Shown: one piece after another, positions 1-10,294 of the stretch | Numbering within the stretch: the stretch's first letter is position 1 | Layout of the letters: each line of letters starts with the position of its first letter | From: Panulirus ornatus | Taxonomy: Eukaryota; Arthropoda; Malacostraca; Decapoda; Palinuridae | DNA length: 64,000 bases | Assembly: GCF_036320965.1 (NCBI RefSeq) | Contig: NC_092234.1 | Span: 48,011,954-48,075,953, forward strand | Direction: 5' to 3' | Made by a program: the position numbers and the translations under genes | Notes under the pieces: generated by a model | Told to the model about the DNA's origin: nothing | Seen by the model: the letters and a program-made list of their open reading frames with translations, nothing else | The model's database searches: none

Positions 1-190
1 GACATCACGTTGCCCCTTGTATACCACCTTGTTCCAGTACAGTCTTATCCCGTGCGCGCCTTTGACTCTCTTGCATGTTCGCGCTTGCTCAAAATCGTTT
101 TCACTCCATCCTCCCATCTCCAATTTGGTGTCCCTCTCCTCCATGTCCTATCCTCTTCTGACGCATATATCCTCTTTGCTAACCTATTTA
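1..190 (-). mobile_element. LINE fragment (C-terminal ORF part), runs off the left edge
   Basis: Same-strand similarity to 613-815: TTGTATACCACCTTGTTCCA, CATCCTCCCATCTCCAATTT and ACGCATATATCCTCTTTG parallel that LINE on the minus strand. More diverged than the neighbouring copy, so it is a separate, older insertion. Confidence 0.8.
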
Positions 191-204
191 TTTTATTTAT
201 TTTG

Positions 205-337
205 CTTTATCGCTGTCTCCCGCGTTAGCGAGGTAGCGCAAGTAAACAGACGAAAGAATGGCCCAACCCACCCACATACACATGTATATACATACACGTC
301 CACACACGCAAATATACATACCTATACATATCAACGT

Positions 338-341
<4 letters not shown>
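205..341 (-). mobile_element. LINE 3'-tail fragment
   Basis: Reverse complement of the LINE end: CTGTCTCCCGCGTTAGCGAG, GTAGCGCAAGTAAACAGACG, AATGGCCCAACCCACCC, then CACACGCAAATATACATACC. It abuts (TA)n at 342. Confidence 0.85.

Positions 342-400
<59 letters not shown>
342..400. repeat. (TA)n between two LINE tails
   Basis: About 59 bases of pure TA, followed at once by the poly(T) at 401-429, the A-tail of the minus-strand LINE. Confidence 0.97.
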
Positions 401-432
<32 letters not shown>

Positions 433-2047
433 CTTTGTCGCTGTCTCCCGCGTTTGCGAGGTAGCGCAAGGAAACAGACGAAAGAAATGGCCCAACCCCC
501 CCCCCCCCATACACATGTACATACACACGTCCACACACGCAAATATACATACCTACACAGCTTTCCATGGTTTACCCCAGACGCTTCACATGCCTTGATT
601 CACTCCACTGACAGCACGTCAACCCCTGTATACCACATCACTCCAATTCACTCTATTCCTTGCCCTCCTTTCACCCTCCTGCATGTTCAGGCCCCGATCA
701 CACAAAATCTTTTTCACTCCATCTTTCCACCTCCAATTTGGTCTCCCTCTTCTCCTCGTTCCCTCCACCTCCGACACATATATCCTCTTGGTCAATCTTT
801 CCTCACTCATTCTCTCCATGTGCCCAAACCATTTCAAAACACCCTTTTCTGCTCTCTCAACCACGCTCTTTTTATTTCCACACATCTCTCTTACCCTTAC
901 GTTACTTACTCGATCAAACCACCTCACACCACACATTGTCCTCAAACATCTCATTTCCAGCACATCCATCCTCCTGCGCACAACTCTATCCATAGCCCAC
1001 GCCTCGCAACCATACAACATTGTTGGAACCACTATTCCTTCAAACATACCCATTTTTGCTTTCCGAGATAATGTTCTCGACTTCCACACATTTTTCAAGG
1101 CTCCCAAAATTTTCGCCCCCTCCCCCACCCTATGATCCACTTCCGCTTCCATGGTTCCATCCGCTGACAGATCCACTCCCAGATATCTAAAACACTTCAC
1201 TTCCTCCAGTTTTTCTCCATTCAAACTCACCTCCCAATTGACTTGACCCTCAACCCTACTGTACCTAATAACCTTGCTCTTATTCACATTTACTCTTAAC
1301 TTTCTTCTTCCACACACTTTACCAAACTCAGTCACCAGCTTCTGCAGTTTCTCACATGAATCAGCCACCAGCGCTGTATCATCAGCGAACAACAACTGAC
1401 TCACTTCCCAAGCTCTCTCATCCCCAACAGACTTCATACTTGCCCCTCTTTCCAGGACTCTTGCATTTACCTCCCTAACAACCCCATCCATAAACAAATT
1501 AAACAACCATGGAGACATCACACACCCCTGCCGCAAACCTACATTCACTGAGAACCAATCACTTTCCTCTCTTCCTACACGTACACATGCCTTACATCCT
1601 CGATAACAACTTTTCACTGCTTCTAACAACTTGCCTCCCACACCATATATTCTTAATACCTTCCACAGAGCATCTCTATCAACTCTATCATATGCCTTCT
1701 CCAGATCCATAAATGCTACATACAAATCCATTTGCTTTTCTAAGTATTTCTCACATACATTCTTCAAAGCAAACACCTGATCCACACATCCTCTACCACT
1801 TCTGAAACCGCACTGCTCTTCCCCAATCTGATGCTCTGTACATGCCTTCACCCTCTCAATCAATACCCTCCCATATAATTTACCAGGAATACTCAACAAA
1901 CTTATACCTCTGTAATTTGAGCACTCACTCTTATCCCCTTTGCCTTTGTACAATGGCACTATGCATGCATTCCGCCAATCCTCAGGCACCTCACCATGAG
2001 TCATACATACATTAAATAACCTTACCAACCAGTCAACAATACAGTCA

Positions 2048-2049
<2 letters not shown>
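401..2049 (-). mobile_element. Young LINE copy, 5'-truncated at (TA)n, with A-tail
   Basis: Minus-strand element. The A-tail reads as T at 401-429, then the 3' end (TACTTTGTCGCTGTCTCCCG), short-form 3' UTR, RT ORF, and truncation at 2049 directly against (TA)n. Nearly identical to the copies at 38.1 and 61.9 kb. Confidence 0.93.
619..2046 (-). CDS. LINE reverse transcriptase ORF fragment
   Basis: The frame is open from the (TA)n junction ([15 protein letters not shown]) to the stop after DVVYRG. It contains [61 protein letters not shown] and the WFGHMER and GRPNWRW C-terminal words. It extends about 75 codons further 5' than the 38.1 kb copy. The frame continues into the TA tract (YIYIYI) up to an ATG at 2187, which is not native. 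Endonuclease absent. Confidence 0.9.
   Translation of the reverse strand, partial: DCIVDWLVRLFNVCMTHGEVPEDWRNACIVPLYKGKGDKSECSNYRGISLLSIPGKLYGRVLIERVKACTEHQIGEEQCGFRSGRGCVDQVFALKNVCEKYLEKQMDLYVAFMDLEKAYDRVDRDALWKVLRIYGVGGKLLEAVKSCYRGCKACVRVGREESDWFSVNVGLRQGCVMSPWLFNLFMDGVVREVNARVLERGASMKSVGDERAWEVSQLLFADDTALVADSCEKLQKLVTEFGKVCGRRKLRVNVNKSKVIRYSRVEGQVNWEVSLNGEKLEEVKCFRYLGVDLSADGTMEAEVDHRVGEGAKILGALKNVWKSRTLSRKAKMGMFEGIVVPTMLYGCEAWAMDRVVRRRMDVLEMRCLRTMCGVRWFDRVSNVRVREMCGNKKSVVERAEKGVLKWFGHMERMSEERLTKRIYVSEVEGTRRRGRPNWRWKDGVKKILCDRGLNMQEGERRARNRVNWSDVVYRG

Positions 2050-2105
<56 letters not shown>
2050..2105. repeat. (TA)n at LINE 5' truncation point
   Basis: Pure TA tract directly joined to the LINE sequence at 2049. 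Confidence 0.97.

Positions 2106-2551
<446 letters not shown>

Positions 2552-2617
<66 letters not shown>
2552..2617. repeat. (TA)n loop between inverted SINE-like copies
   Basis: Pure TA with TCCCTGGGGATA mirrored at both edges. Confidence 0.97.
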
Positions 2618-2621
<4 letters not shown>

Positions 2622-2841
2622 GGGGATAGGGGATTAAGAATTCTTCCCACGTATTCCCTGCGTGTCGTAGAAGGCGACTAAAAGGGGAGGGAGCGGGGGG
2701 CTGGAAATCCTCCCCTCTCGTTTTTTTTTTAATTTTCCAAAAGAAGGAACAGAGGGGGCCAGGTGGGGATATTCCGAAAAAGGCCCAGTCCTCTGTTCTT
2801 AGCGCTACCTCGCTGATGCGGGAAATGGCGAGTAGTTTGAA

Positions 2842-2859
<18 letters not shown>
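2616..2859 (+). mobile_element. SINE-like repeat, copy 2 (plus), with A-tail
   Basis: Begins TCCCTGGGGATAGGGGATTA and contains GTCGTAGAAGGCGACTAAAA, GAACAGAGGGGGCCAGGTGG and AGCGCTACCTCGCTGATGCG. It ends GGAAATGGCGAGTAGTTTG and about 20 A (2840-2859). The A-tail fixes polarity. The 3' 40 bases resemble the LINE end. No convincing tRNA-type A or B box is visible at the 5' end. Confidence 0.85.

Positions 2860-2922
<63 letters not shown>
2860..2922. repeat. (TA)n after SINE-like A-tail
   Basis: Pure TA following the A-run. Confidence 0.97.
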
Positions 2923-2924
<2 letters not shown>

Positions 2925-3656
2925 TTTTATGAAGGGTTGAACTCGCTACAGTAGGGCTTCAGATGATGTAGTTTTGTGAAACTGTACAATACAGAGTAAA
3001 CAATTCACAAAGAGTTCCAACTCCTAATGCAAGCACGGTGTGTGTGGGTGTGTGTGTGTGTGTGTGTGTGTGTGTACATATACAGCGTCAGGTAATTTAT
3101 AAGCCATATGTGAGGAGACACGTCGTAAGACATGAATACCATCATCTCACACACACACACCCACACACACACATACCCACACCCACCCACACACACACAC
3201 ACACACGAGTGTTCACCAACCACATGATGTTCTCCCTGAACATGACTGCGAATGGCTGTCACTCACTTTTCTCCATCAGCCTCTCCTCCTCCCCAAGATA
3301 TGTGTGTGTGTTGTGTGTGTGTGTATGTGTGTTGTGTGTGTGTCCCCACCACTCCTGTGTAGAGCGAGGTGGGCCAGCGATTATACAACAGCAGTCATCG
3401 ACGTGTTGTTAGCTCCAGGCGATTATAAATGGTTGTTCCTTTTGTCGTGTGTGTGTGATGGTGGCGGCTGCTTCTCCTCTCTGAGGCACTGGTGGTAAGC
3501 TGCTGGGTTAGGTGGGTTTCCTTATCGGGTTTTGCGGGTTCGGATTGGGTCACGGAGACGAAGTGTTGGTTCGGTTTTTCTCTTTTGTGCAGTGGCAGGA
3601 GAGGAGGATGCGGGTCGGCCCGTGTTGTTTGGGAGGGGAGGAGATAGGAGATGTGA
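2923..3656. other. Non-coding stretch with GT/CA microsatellites
   Basis: Contains (GT)n at about 3039-3075, (CA)n at 3150-3206 and (GT)n at 3300-3342, in otherwise ordinary sequence. No gene seen. Confidence 0.6.
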
Positions 3657-3905
3657 ACGAAGAAGAAGAAGAGGAGAAGAAGAAGAAGAAGAAGAAGAAG
3701 AAGAAGAAGAAGAAGAAGAAGAAGAAGAAGAGGAGGAGGAGGAGGAGAAGAAGAAGAAGAAGAAGAAGAAGAAGAAGAAGAAGATGAAGAAGAAGAAGAA
3801 AAGGAAGAAGAAGAAGAAGAGGAGGAGGAGGAGGAGGAGGAGGAGAAGAAGAAGAAGAAGAAAAAGAAGAAGAAGAAGAAGAAGAAGAAAAGGAAGAGGA
3901 GGAGG
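3657..3905 (+). repeat. Long purine tract (GAA/GGA)n
   Basis: About 245 bases almost purely purine on the + strand (GAA and GGA triplets, a T near 3784), followed immediately by (GT)n at 3906-3930. The long frames across it (poly-E, poly-K, poly-R) are composition artefacts. Confidence 0.95.
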
Positions 3906-3944
3906 TGTGTGTGTGTGTGTGTGTGTGTGTTTGTATTCCTGTAT

Positions 3945-4200
3945 TACTGGGGGAGGGGAGAGTAAAAAGGGCATGTAGTGTCGTATTGCAGGGGGAGCAG
4001 TGGGCAGTATGAAGGAGGGAGGGGGGCGGGGGGAGGGGACAGGAAAAGGGGTGTGGGGCGAGTTAGATAGAGGGAGGGATGAGGGAGGGAGGGGCGAGTT
4101 AGATAGAGGGAGGGAGGGAGGGGCGAGTTAGATAGAGGGAGGGAGCGAGTTAGGTAGAGAGGGAGGGAGGTTGGGGGGAGGGCAGGAAGGGAGGGTATGA
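3945..4200 (+). repeat. G-rich degenerate tandem repeat
   Basis: GGGAGGGAGG and GGCGAGTTAGATAGAGGGAG motifs repeated irregularly. G-runs could form quadruplexes. Confidence 0.75.
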
Positions 4201-4264
4201 GATTGGTCAGGGTCATGGGTGGCATCCTGTAGTGGTGGTGATGGTCCATTATAGCAGCACAGTG

Positions 4265-4690
4265 GTATGTGTGTGTGTGTGTGTGTGTGTGTGGGGCTTG
4301 CCTTGCCCCACCCTGTAGCAGGCAGCCTCCGTCATTCATCACGTTCCCAGGTCTGGCGCTAGAGCCTAGTACCACGCCTCCTCCTCCTCCTGCCATGAAT
4401 GAACTCGCCTGCCTGGCCCTGACCACTCCACTCCTGACGCCACGACCCTTGAGCAGCACGGAGGCACGACACCTCGGGGGACGACTGGCGGTCGTACCCC
4501 TAGGGGGGTCGTCTCGTCGTGCATCGGACCACCATGACAGCCTGGAGAGGTTGACGGGGTCGTGTTGGTGGACGACAGAAGCCTGGGGCACGGAGGTTCC
4601 TCCTCCGGTACCTTCTTCAGGAGTTATCCACTACTCCCACTTGACATAGATCCCTTTCCTCAGCTTCCTAGGTTACTTGGAGCCTATATA
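4265..4690. other. (GT)n then GC-rich unique stretch
   Basis: (GT)n at 4267-4292, then GC-rich sequence with a 126-codon + strand frame (4269-4649) that I do not recognise and that starts inside the microsatellite. No gene supported. Confidence 0.5.
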
Positions 4691-4782
4691 GATATTCCTC
4701 TCTTGTGTCTCCCCTGATGTGATTATTACACGAAAGTGCACTTGGGAACTTTTCGTGTTTCATTTTCCCCGTGGACTCATAG

Positions 4783-4785
<3 letters not shown>
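4690..4785 (+). mobile_element. Single arm of inverted-arm (Penelope-like?) element
   Basis: Same sequence as the right arm at 9890-9990: CTCTCTTGTGTCTCCCCTGA, ATTATTACACGAAAGTGCAC, GGGAACTTTTCGTGTTTCAT, CGTGGACTCATAGGAA. A 3-base deletion changes the ribozyme-like CTGATGA core to CTGATGTGA. It ends exactly at (TA)n. Confidence 0.8.

Positions 4786-4858
<73 letters not shown>
4785..4858. repeat. (TA)n
   Basis: Pure TA abutting the arm element. Confidence 0.97.
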
Positions 4859-4861
<3 letters not shown>

Positions 4862-5329
4862 GTATCGTGATTAAATCTTTCGCAGTCGTCCCTCGAGTAT
4901 GTGAATTTCAAGACGGTCCTGCTACTCCATCGAGAAGAGACTGGAAGCACTCTGGGATTGAGCTGGTTGGAGTGGTATGTGGATGGAGGATGAATAGGAC
5001 TGTCATGTGTGTGTGTGGGACGTGCAAGCGTGGCTGGAGGGAGGGGGATTTACGTCTCAAATGATACAGTATACACAACAGTGGCCCCGGGGTGGTGGCG
5101 GCCGCCCCACCACCAGCTGCCTCACAAGCTGTGGCCAAAAAGGTCGAGGGGTCGCAGGAGAAATATGAGCTGCTGCGGGCCTGGACAATCGTCCTATCAC
5201 GAGGCATCAAGACACAGATTTGATGTGTTGAGGTGTGCTTAACCTTGTCGTGAAGCTGTTGGCTGGGTGACTCGGGTGTGTGTGTGTGTACTGGTAGTGT
5301 CCAGCTGTGGGGGGGGCGGGCTCTTGTGT
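4859..5329. other. Unique stretch, no gene seen
   Basis: Mixed-composition sequence with a short GT run at 5277-5289. No homology recognised. Confidence 0.5.
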
Positions 5330-5945
5330 GGCACTGTCCAGGGCTGGGTGTTTTGTGGCACTTGAGGGCTGGGTGTTGTGTGTCACTGTTCGGGTGTTGT
5401 GTGGCACCGTTGAGGGCTGGGTGTTGTGTGTCACTGTTCGGGTGTTGTGTGGCACCGTTGAGGGCTGGGTGTTGTGTGGCACCGTTGAGGGCTGGGTGTT
5501 GTGTGGCACAGTCGAGGGCTGGGTGTTGTGTGTCACTGTTCGGGTGTTGTGTGGCACCGTTGAGGGCTGGGTGTTGTGTGGCACTGTCCGGGTGTTGTGT
5601 GGCACCGTTGAGGGCTGGGTGTTGTGTGGCACCGTTGAGGGCTGGGTGTTGTGTGGCACTGTCCGGGTGTTGTGTGGCACCGTTGAGGGCTGGGTGTTGT
5701 GTGGCACCGTTGAGGGCTGGGTGTTGTGTGGCACCGTTGAGGGCTGGGTGTTGTGTGGCACCGTTGAGGGCTGGGTGTTGTGTGGCACCGTTGAGGGCTG
5801 GGTGTTGTGTGGCACCGTTGAGGGCTGGGTGTTGTGTGGCACTGTCCGGGTGTTGTGTGGCACCGTTGAGGGCGGGGTGTTGTGTGGCACCGTTGAGGGC
5901 TGGGTGTTGTGTGGCACCAGTTGAGGGCTGGGTGTTGTGTGGCAT
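5330..5945 (+). repeat. 27-bp minisatellite, ~20 units
   Basis: Unit GGGTGTTGTGTGGCACCGTT plus GAGGGCT, with variants GGCACTGTCC and GTCACTGTTC marking shortened units. 27 is a multiple of three, so several frames stay open; these are not treated as genes. Confidence 0.95.
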
Positions 5946-6009
5946 TACAAGGAAGGTATTGTGTGGAGTATAATGCAAGATTGTTTGATGTAGATTTTTA
6001 TTTAATCTT

Positions 6010-6415
6010 TCCTGATGACTGGGTACTGTCTGACAGTGTCTAGGGTGACTAGACGTTGTCTGGCAGTGCCTAGGGTGATTGGTTTTTTTCCGGCAGTGTC
6101 TAGGGTGACTAGATGTTGTCTGACAGTGCCTCGGGTGACTAGACGTTGTCTGGCAGTGCCTCGGGTGACTAGACGTTGTCTGGCAGTGCCTAGGGTGACT
6201 AGACGTTGTCTGGCAGTGCCTCGGGTGACTAGACGTTGTCTGGCAGTGCCTCGGGTGACTAGACGTTGTCTGGCAGTGCCTAGGGTGACTAGACGTTGTC
6301 TGGCAGTGCCTAGGGTGACTAGACGTAGTCTGGAAGTGCCTAGGGTGACTGGGTGTTTTCCGGCAGTGTCTAGGGTGACTGGGTAAACGTTTTCCGGCAG
6401 TGTCAAGGGTGAGTG
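6010..6415 (+). repeat. 30-bp minisatellite, ~13 units
   Basis: Unit TAGGGTGACTAGACGTTGTC plus TGGCAGTGCC. Middle units are nearly identical, while edge units (TTTTTTCCGGCAGTGTC) are diverged. It is again divisible by three and stays open in several frames. Confidence 0.95.
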
Positions 6416-6622
6416 GGTGAGTGAGTATGCATTCAAGTACCCTAGACGTGACTGGGTGTTTTCCGCCGGCAGTGTCTAGGGTGAGTGAGTGAGTGAGAGT
6501 GAGTGAGTATGCATTCAAGTATCATTGAGGCTGCTGGCTCGCTACTGGACCGAGCCACCCCGGGTACGCGTGTTTTGCGTGGGCACCGGGCTGGTCGATG
6601 CTCCGGTGTTGCGGGGCACAAG

Positions 6623-6696
<74 letters not shown>

Positions 6697-6895
6697 GGTC
6701 TGGGCGGCGGCGGGGTTGAGGAGGAGGAGGGCTGCTGCAGGTGTTGCAGGTTAAGGAAGGAGGGAGGTGTGGTGTGGTGTGGTCCCTCTTCCCTCCCTCC
6801 CTCCTTCCTTCCCTCCCTCACACCTTCACACTGGTAGAGAGTATTGACGTCGCCTGGACTGCTAGCAGGGTACACCACCTGCTGGGGGGGTGGGG

Positions 6896-6934
<39 letters not shown>

Positions 6935-7365
6935 AAACTTCAAACTGAAATGCCCATAAACCCGGGGGGGGAGAGGGAGGGGTGTTGGGGGAAGAGCTCG
7001 CTGGCTGGATGGGGCGCGCGCGCGCGCGCCTGAGCACGCAATCCAACGCATGCACGCTATATCTCCTCCTCCTCCATACCCCCACCCTCCACCTCCCACC
7101 CCTCCCTCCCTCCCTCCCTCCCTCCCGTCTGTCTCACTACCACCACTTGACTCCCTCAGTGAGAAGAGTTGTAAACAAGGAGGGGAGAACCCCCTCCCTC
7201 CCTCCCTCTCACCCTCCCTCCCACTCACCCTCCCTCCCACTCACCCTCCCTCCCTCCCTCCCACTCACCTTCCCTCCCGTACTCCCTCCCTCCCCAACCG
7301 TCCCGTAAGTACGATGTCAAGTCGTGAGTACGACGACTTGAACCTCCAGTTACGGTGACTGACGT
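6416..7365. other. Low-complexity stretch with GT, CA, CCCT microsatellites
   Basis: (GT)n 6626-6694, (CA)n 6899-6932, (CG)n near 7015-7028, and CCTCCCT runs 7090-7290. No supported gene. Confidence 0.65.
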
Positions 7366-7560
7366 AAGTTAACTTCTCGAGTACGACGACTTATTTGAAC
7401 GCCTGAGTACGACGATATATTTGAACGCCTAAGTACGACGACTTATTTGAACGCCTGAGTACGACGACATATTTGAACGCCTAAGTACGACGACTTATTT
7501 GAACGCCTAAGTACGACGACTTATTTGAACGCCTAAGTACGACGACTTATCCTCTGGGAG
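7366..7560 (+). repeat. 26-bp tandem repeat, ~7 units
   Basis: Unit GAACGCCTAAGTACGACGAC plus TTATTT. Related ACGACGACTT words continue, more diverged, to about 7660. Just before it, CAAGTCGT and ACGACTTG (7318-7340) form an 8-bp inverted repeat. Confidence 0.9.
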
Positions 7561-7828
7561 TTCGATGACCTGAGCTTTTCAGGTCGACGACTTAATCCTC
7601 TGAGGACGACTACTTCGTACTCGATAGTTTTAAATTCGTCGTGACCAAGGACGACTTTGTGGGAAGTCGTTGTGCGCTCGAGGGAAGGGGGACTAAGCAA
7701 GCTGTCGTCTTCATTCAAGGGGTCAAGTCGTGTTAATGGTGGTGGTGAGGAGGAGGGAGGAAGAAGGGGGTTAAAAGTAAGTGGTGGTGTATAGAAGGGA
7801 GGTGAGGTGGGGTTAGATCCCCCTCAGG

Positions 7829-8170
<342 letters not shown>

Positions 8171-8220
8171 TGGGATCGCTGAGTGTGGTTCAGGATCACA
8201 TTGGCCGGACCGGATTCTGA

Positions 8221-8223
<3 letters not shown>

Positions 8224-8305
<82 letters not shown>

Positions 8306-8346
8306 GTGCCTGTGGCATACCAGACAAAACTTTTCTTGGGCAGCCA

Positions 8347-8392
<46 letters not shown>
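8224..8392 (+). repeat. (CT)n and (CA)n microsatellites
   Basis: (CT)n 8224-8303 and (CA)n 8347-8392 with 43 unique bases between. They mirror the (GT)n(GA)n just upstream. Confidence 0.95.
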
Positions 8393-8393
<1 letters not shown>

Positions 8394-8531
8394 CACAAAC
8401 ATATCTACACTAGAAGTATTTATAATCCCTTGACCCAACTGGCGTTGATTCGATCCCATGTTTTCATATTGTCATATGACCTTGACAAACGCTTGTCAGG
8501 TCTACATAATATCACAACGGTAACATCTATG

Positions 8532-8538
<7 letters not shown>

Positions 8539-8610
<72 letters not shown>

Positions 8611-8666
8611 CCATTCTTTCGTCTGTTTCCTTGCGCTACCTCGCTAACGCGGGAGACACCGACAAA

Positions 8667-8744
<78 letters not shown>
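8539..8744 (+). mobile_element. (TA)n - LINE 3'-end fragment - (TA)n
   Basis: (TA)n 8539-8607, then 64 bases of LINE end (CATTCTTTCGTCTGTTTCCT, TGCGCTACCTCGCTAACGCG, GGAGACACCGACAAAGCA), then (TA)n 8672-8744. Only the extreme 3' end of the LINE is present. Confidence 0.9.
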
Positions 8745-8745
<1 letters not shown>

Positions 8746-8856
8746 CTGATGCAGAGAAAAGAAAATGTAGAATATTATTACACTTATACATCTCACAGAA
8801 ATTGGTAGTTATCTTGCAGGCAACCAGTGTGTATATCAAGACTTGCATGTGTTGTT

Positions 8857-9440
8857 AAACTAGTATACCAGGTATACCACGATAGTAGACGAGGTATACC
8901 ACGAATACCCTGGAGCCCAATACCTTACAAGTATTGTAAACGGGTATACCAGGTAAACCACGTATACCCTGGAGCCGACTAGTATCTTGTAAGTGTTGTA
9001 AACTGGAATACCACGGATACCCTGGAGCCTAGTATCTTGTATTGTAAACCAGTATACCAGGTATACCACGAATGCCTTGGAGCCTAATGTTACCTCATAA
9101 ATATTGTAAACTAGTATACCAGGTATACCAAGAATACCCTGGAGACTAGTATCTTGTAAGTATCGTAGACAAGTTTACCAGGTATACCACGAATACCCTG
9201 GAGCTTCCTAGTATCTTGTAAGTATTGTAAACTAGTATACCAGGTATACCACGAATTCCCTGGAGCCTCCTAGTATCTTTATTGTAAACTAGTATACCAG
9301 GTATACCACGAATACCCTGGAGCCTCCTAGTATCTTGTAAGTATTGTATACTAGTATACCAGGTATACCACGAATATTCTGGAGCCTAGCATCTTGATTG
9401 TAAACTAGTATACCAGGTATACCACGAAAACCCTGGAGCC
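8857..9440 (+). repeat. ~61-bp tandem repeat, 10 units
   Basis: Units start AAACTAGTATACCAGGTATA then CCACGAATACCCTGGAGCCT and TAGTATCTTGTAAGTATTG. Spacing is mostly 54-63 bases. Rich in the self-complementary word GGTATACC. Confidence 0.95.
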
Positions 9441-9651
9441 TGGGATGACCTGGCCTCGGCTGAGCCAACCTCAGGTCTCAACCGTGTTTACATTTTTCAT
9501 TCACCAACCAATCGCGTGACCTTCACCCACCCAGCCCACCTCAGCCAATCACTCGCCTTGACCTCGACCTTGCTACGCAGTTGTGGCGCGGAGGAGCGGA
9601 CCTGCTGACACCCCCCCCCCCCCCCACCCAGGACGCATATGCTGGAAAACA

Positions 9652-9656
<5 letters not shown>

Positions 9657-9715
<59 letters not shown>
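9657..9715. repeat. (TA)n at left edge of inverted-arm element
   Basis: Pure TA joined to ATTCCTATGAGTCC. Confidence 0.97.
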
Positions 9716-9717
<2 letters not shown>

Positions 9718-9752
9718 CTATGAGTCCACGGGGAAAATGAAACACGAAAAGT

Positions 9753-9793
9753 TCCCAAGTGCACTTTCGTGTAATAATCACATCATCAGGGGA
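9753..9793 (-). ncRNA. Hammerhead-ribozyme-like motif (minus arm)
   Basis: Reverse-complement counterpart of the plus-arm motif: TCATCAG at 9783-9789 is the CTGATGA core, with GGGA at 9790-9793 and TCCC at 9753-9756 as stem I. Same strengths and weaknesses. Confidence 0.45.
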
Positions 9794-9910
9794 GACACAA
9801 GTGAGGAATATAACAGTCAGTTGATATACATCGAAGAGACGAAGCTAGGACGCCATTTGGTAAACATGTATTTGGTATATCAACTGACTGTTATATTCCT
9901 CTCTTGTGTC

Positions 9911-9951
9911 TCCCCTGATGATGTGATTATTACACGAAAGTGCACTTGGGA
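9911..9951 (+). ncRNA. Hammerhead-ribozyme-like motif (plus arm)
   Basis: TCCC (9911-9914), CTGATGA (9915-9921), a 14-base stem II region, GAAA (9936-9939), AGT/ACT minimal stem III, CTT as cleavage triplet (9945-9947), GGGA (9948-9951) pairing with TCCC as stem I. Weak points: the closing stem II pair is T/C if the full 14 bases are used, and CUU is a poor cleavage triplet. Confidence 0.45.
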
Positions 9952-10019
9952 ACTTTTCGTGTTTATTTTCCCCGTGGACTCATAGGAATATCTTGATCAC
10001 GCGCAAAATTGTGATCCTT

Positions 10020-10023
<4 letters not shown>

Positions 10024-10089
<66 letters not shown>
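10024..10089. repeat. (TA)n at right edge of inverted-arm element
   Basis: Pure TA directly after GATCCTTTCCA. Confidence 0.97.
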
Positions 10090-10091
<2 letters not shown>

Positions 10092-10104
10092 TCGACGTCT
10101 TGCA

Positions 10105-10200
10105 GCATCGTAACTTTACACTTGCGTCGTCGTGTTTTTTTTACGGTAGTGTTCGTCGACGTCTTGCTGCATCGTAACTTAATTGCTTGCGTCGTCGTAT
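10105..10200 (+). repeat. Short tandem duplication
   Basis: GTCGACGTCTTGCAGCATCG and GTCGACGTCTTGCTGCATCG, each followed by TAACTT and TTGCGTCGTCGT, about 65 bases apart. Then (CA)n at 10229-10292. Confidence 0.7.
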
Positions 10201-10226
10201 TTTGTTGCGTTAGTGCGCGTCTGCTG

Positions 10227-10292
<66 letters not shown>

Positions 10293-10294
<2 letters not shown>

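Larger units (their letters stand above)
9714..10023. mobile_element. Inverted-arm element (Penelope-like terminal repeat?) with hammerhead-like cores
   Basis: Two arms of about 115 bases, 9714-9828 and 9876-9990, are nearly perfect reverse complements around a 47-base loop, followed by CTTGATCACGCGCAAAATTG and TGATCCTTTCC to 10023. Each arm holds CTGATGA...GAAA followed by a short palindrome and GGGA. No protein is encoded. Inverted LTR arrangements with hammerhead motifs are known in Penelope-like elements, hence the tentative label. The piece alone could also be a foldback or retrozyme-type element. (TA)n lies on both sides. Confidence 0.7.

Noticed and set aside
17..598. Long frames with YIYIYI, FFFF or THTHTH stretches throughout the window
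   Set aside because: They are translations of (TA)n, T-runs and (CA)n. The flanking residues come from LINE or SINE-like tails. No protein family is present.
870..1135. Frames antisense to the LINE ORF (e.g. [26 protein letters not shown])
   Set aside because: They recur at the same place in every LINE copy, opposite the RT frame. They are shadows of the conserved RT coding strand.
3512..3978. Poly-E/poly-K/poly-R and poly-S/poly-L frames
   Set aside because: These are six readings of one purine tract; length comes from composition, not selection.
4269..4649. 126-codon frame in GC-rich DNA
   Set aside because: It starts within (GT)n and has no recognisable domain; GC-rich DNA has few stops. 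Not enough to call a gene.
5207..5973. Three repetitive frames (PHNTQPSTV, CCVAPLRAG, VLCGTVEGW)
   Set aside because: The 27-bp unit is divisible by three, so all frames without a stop in one unit remain open. No signal for one frame over the others.
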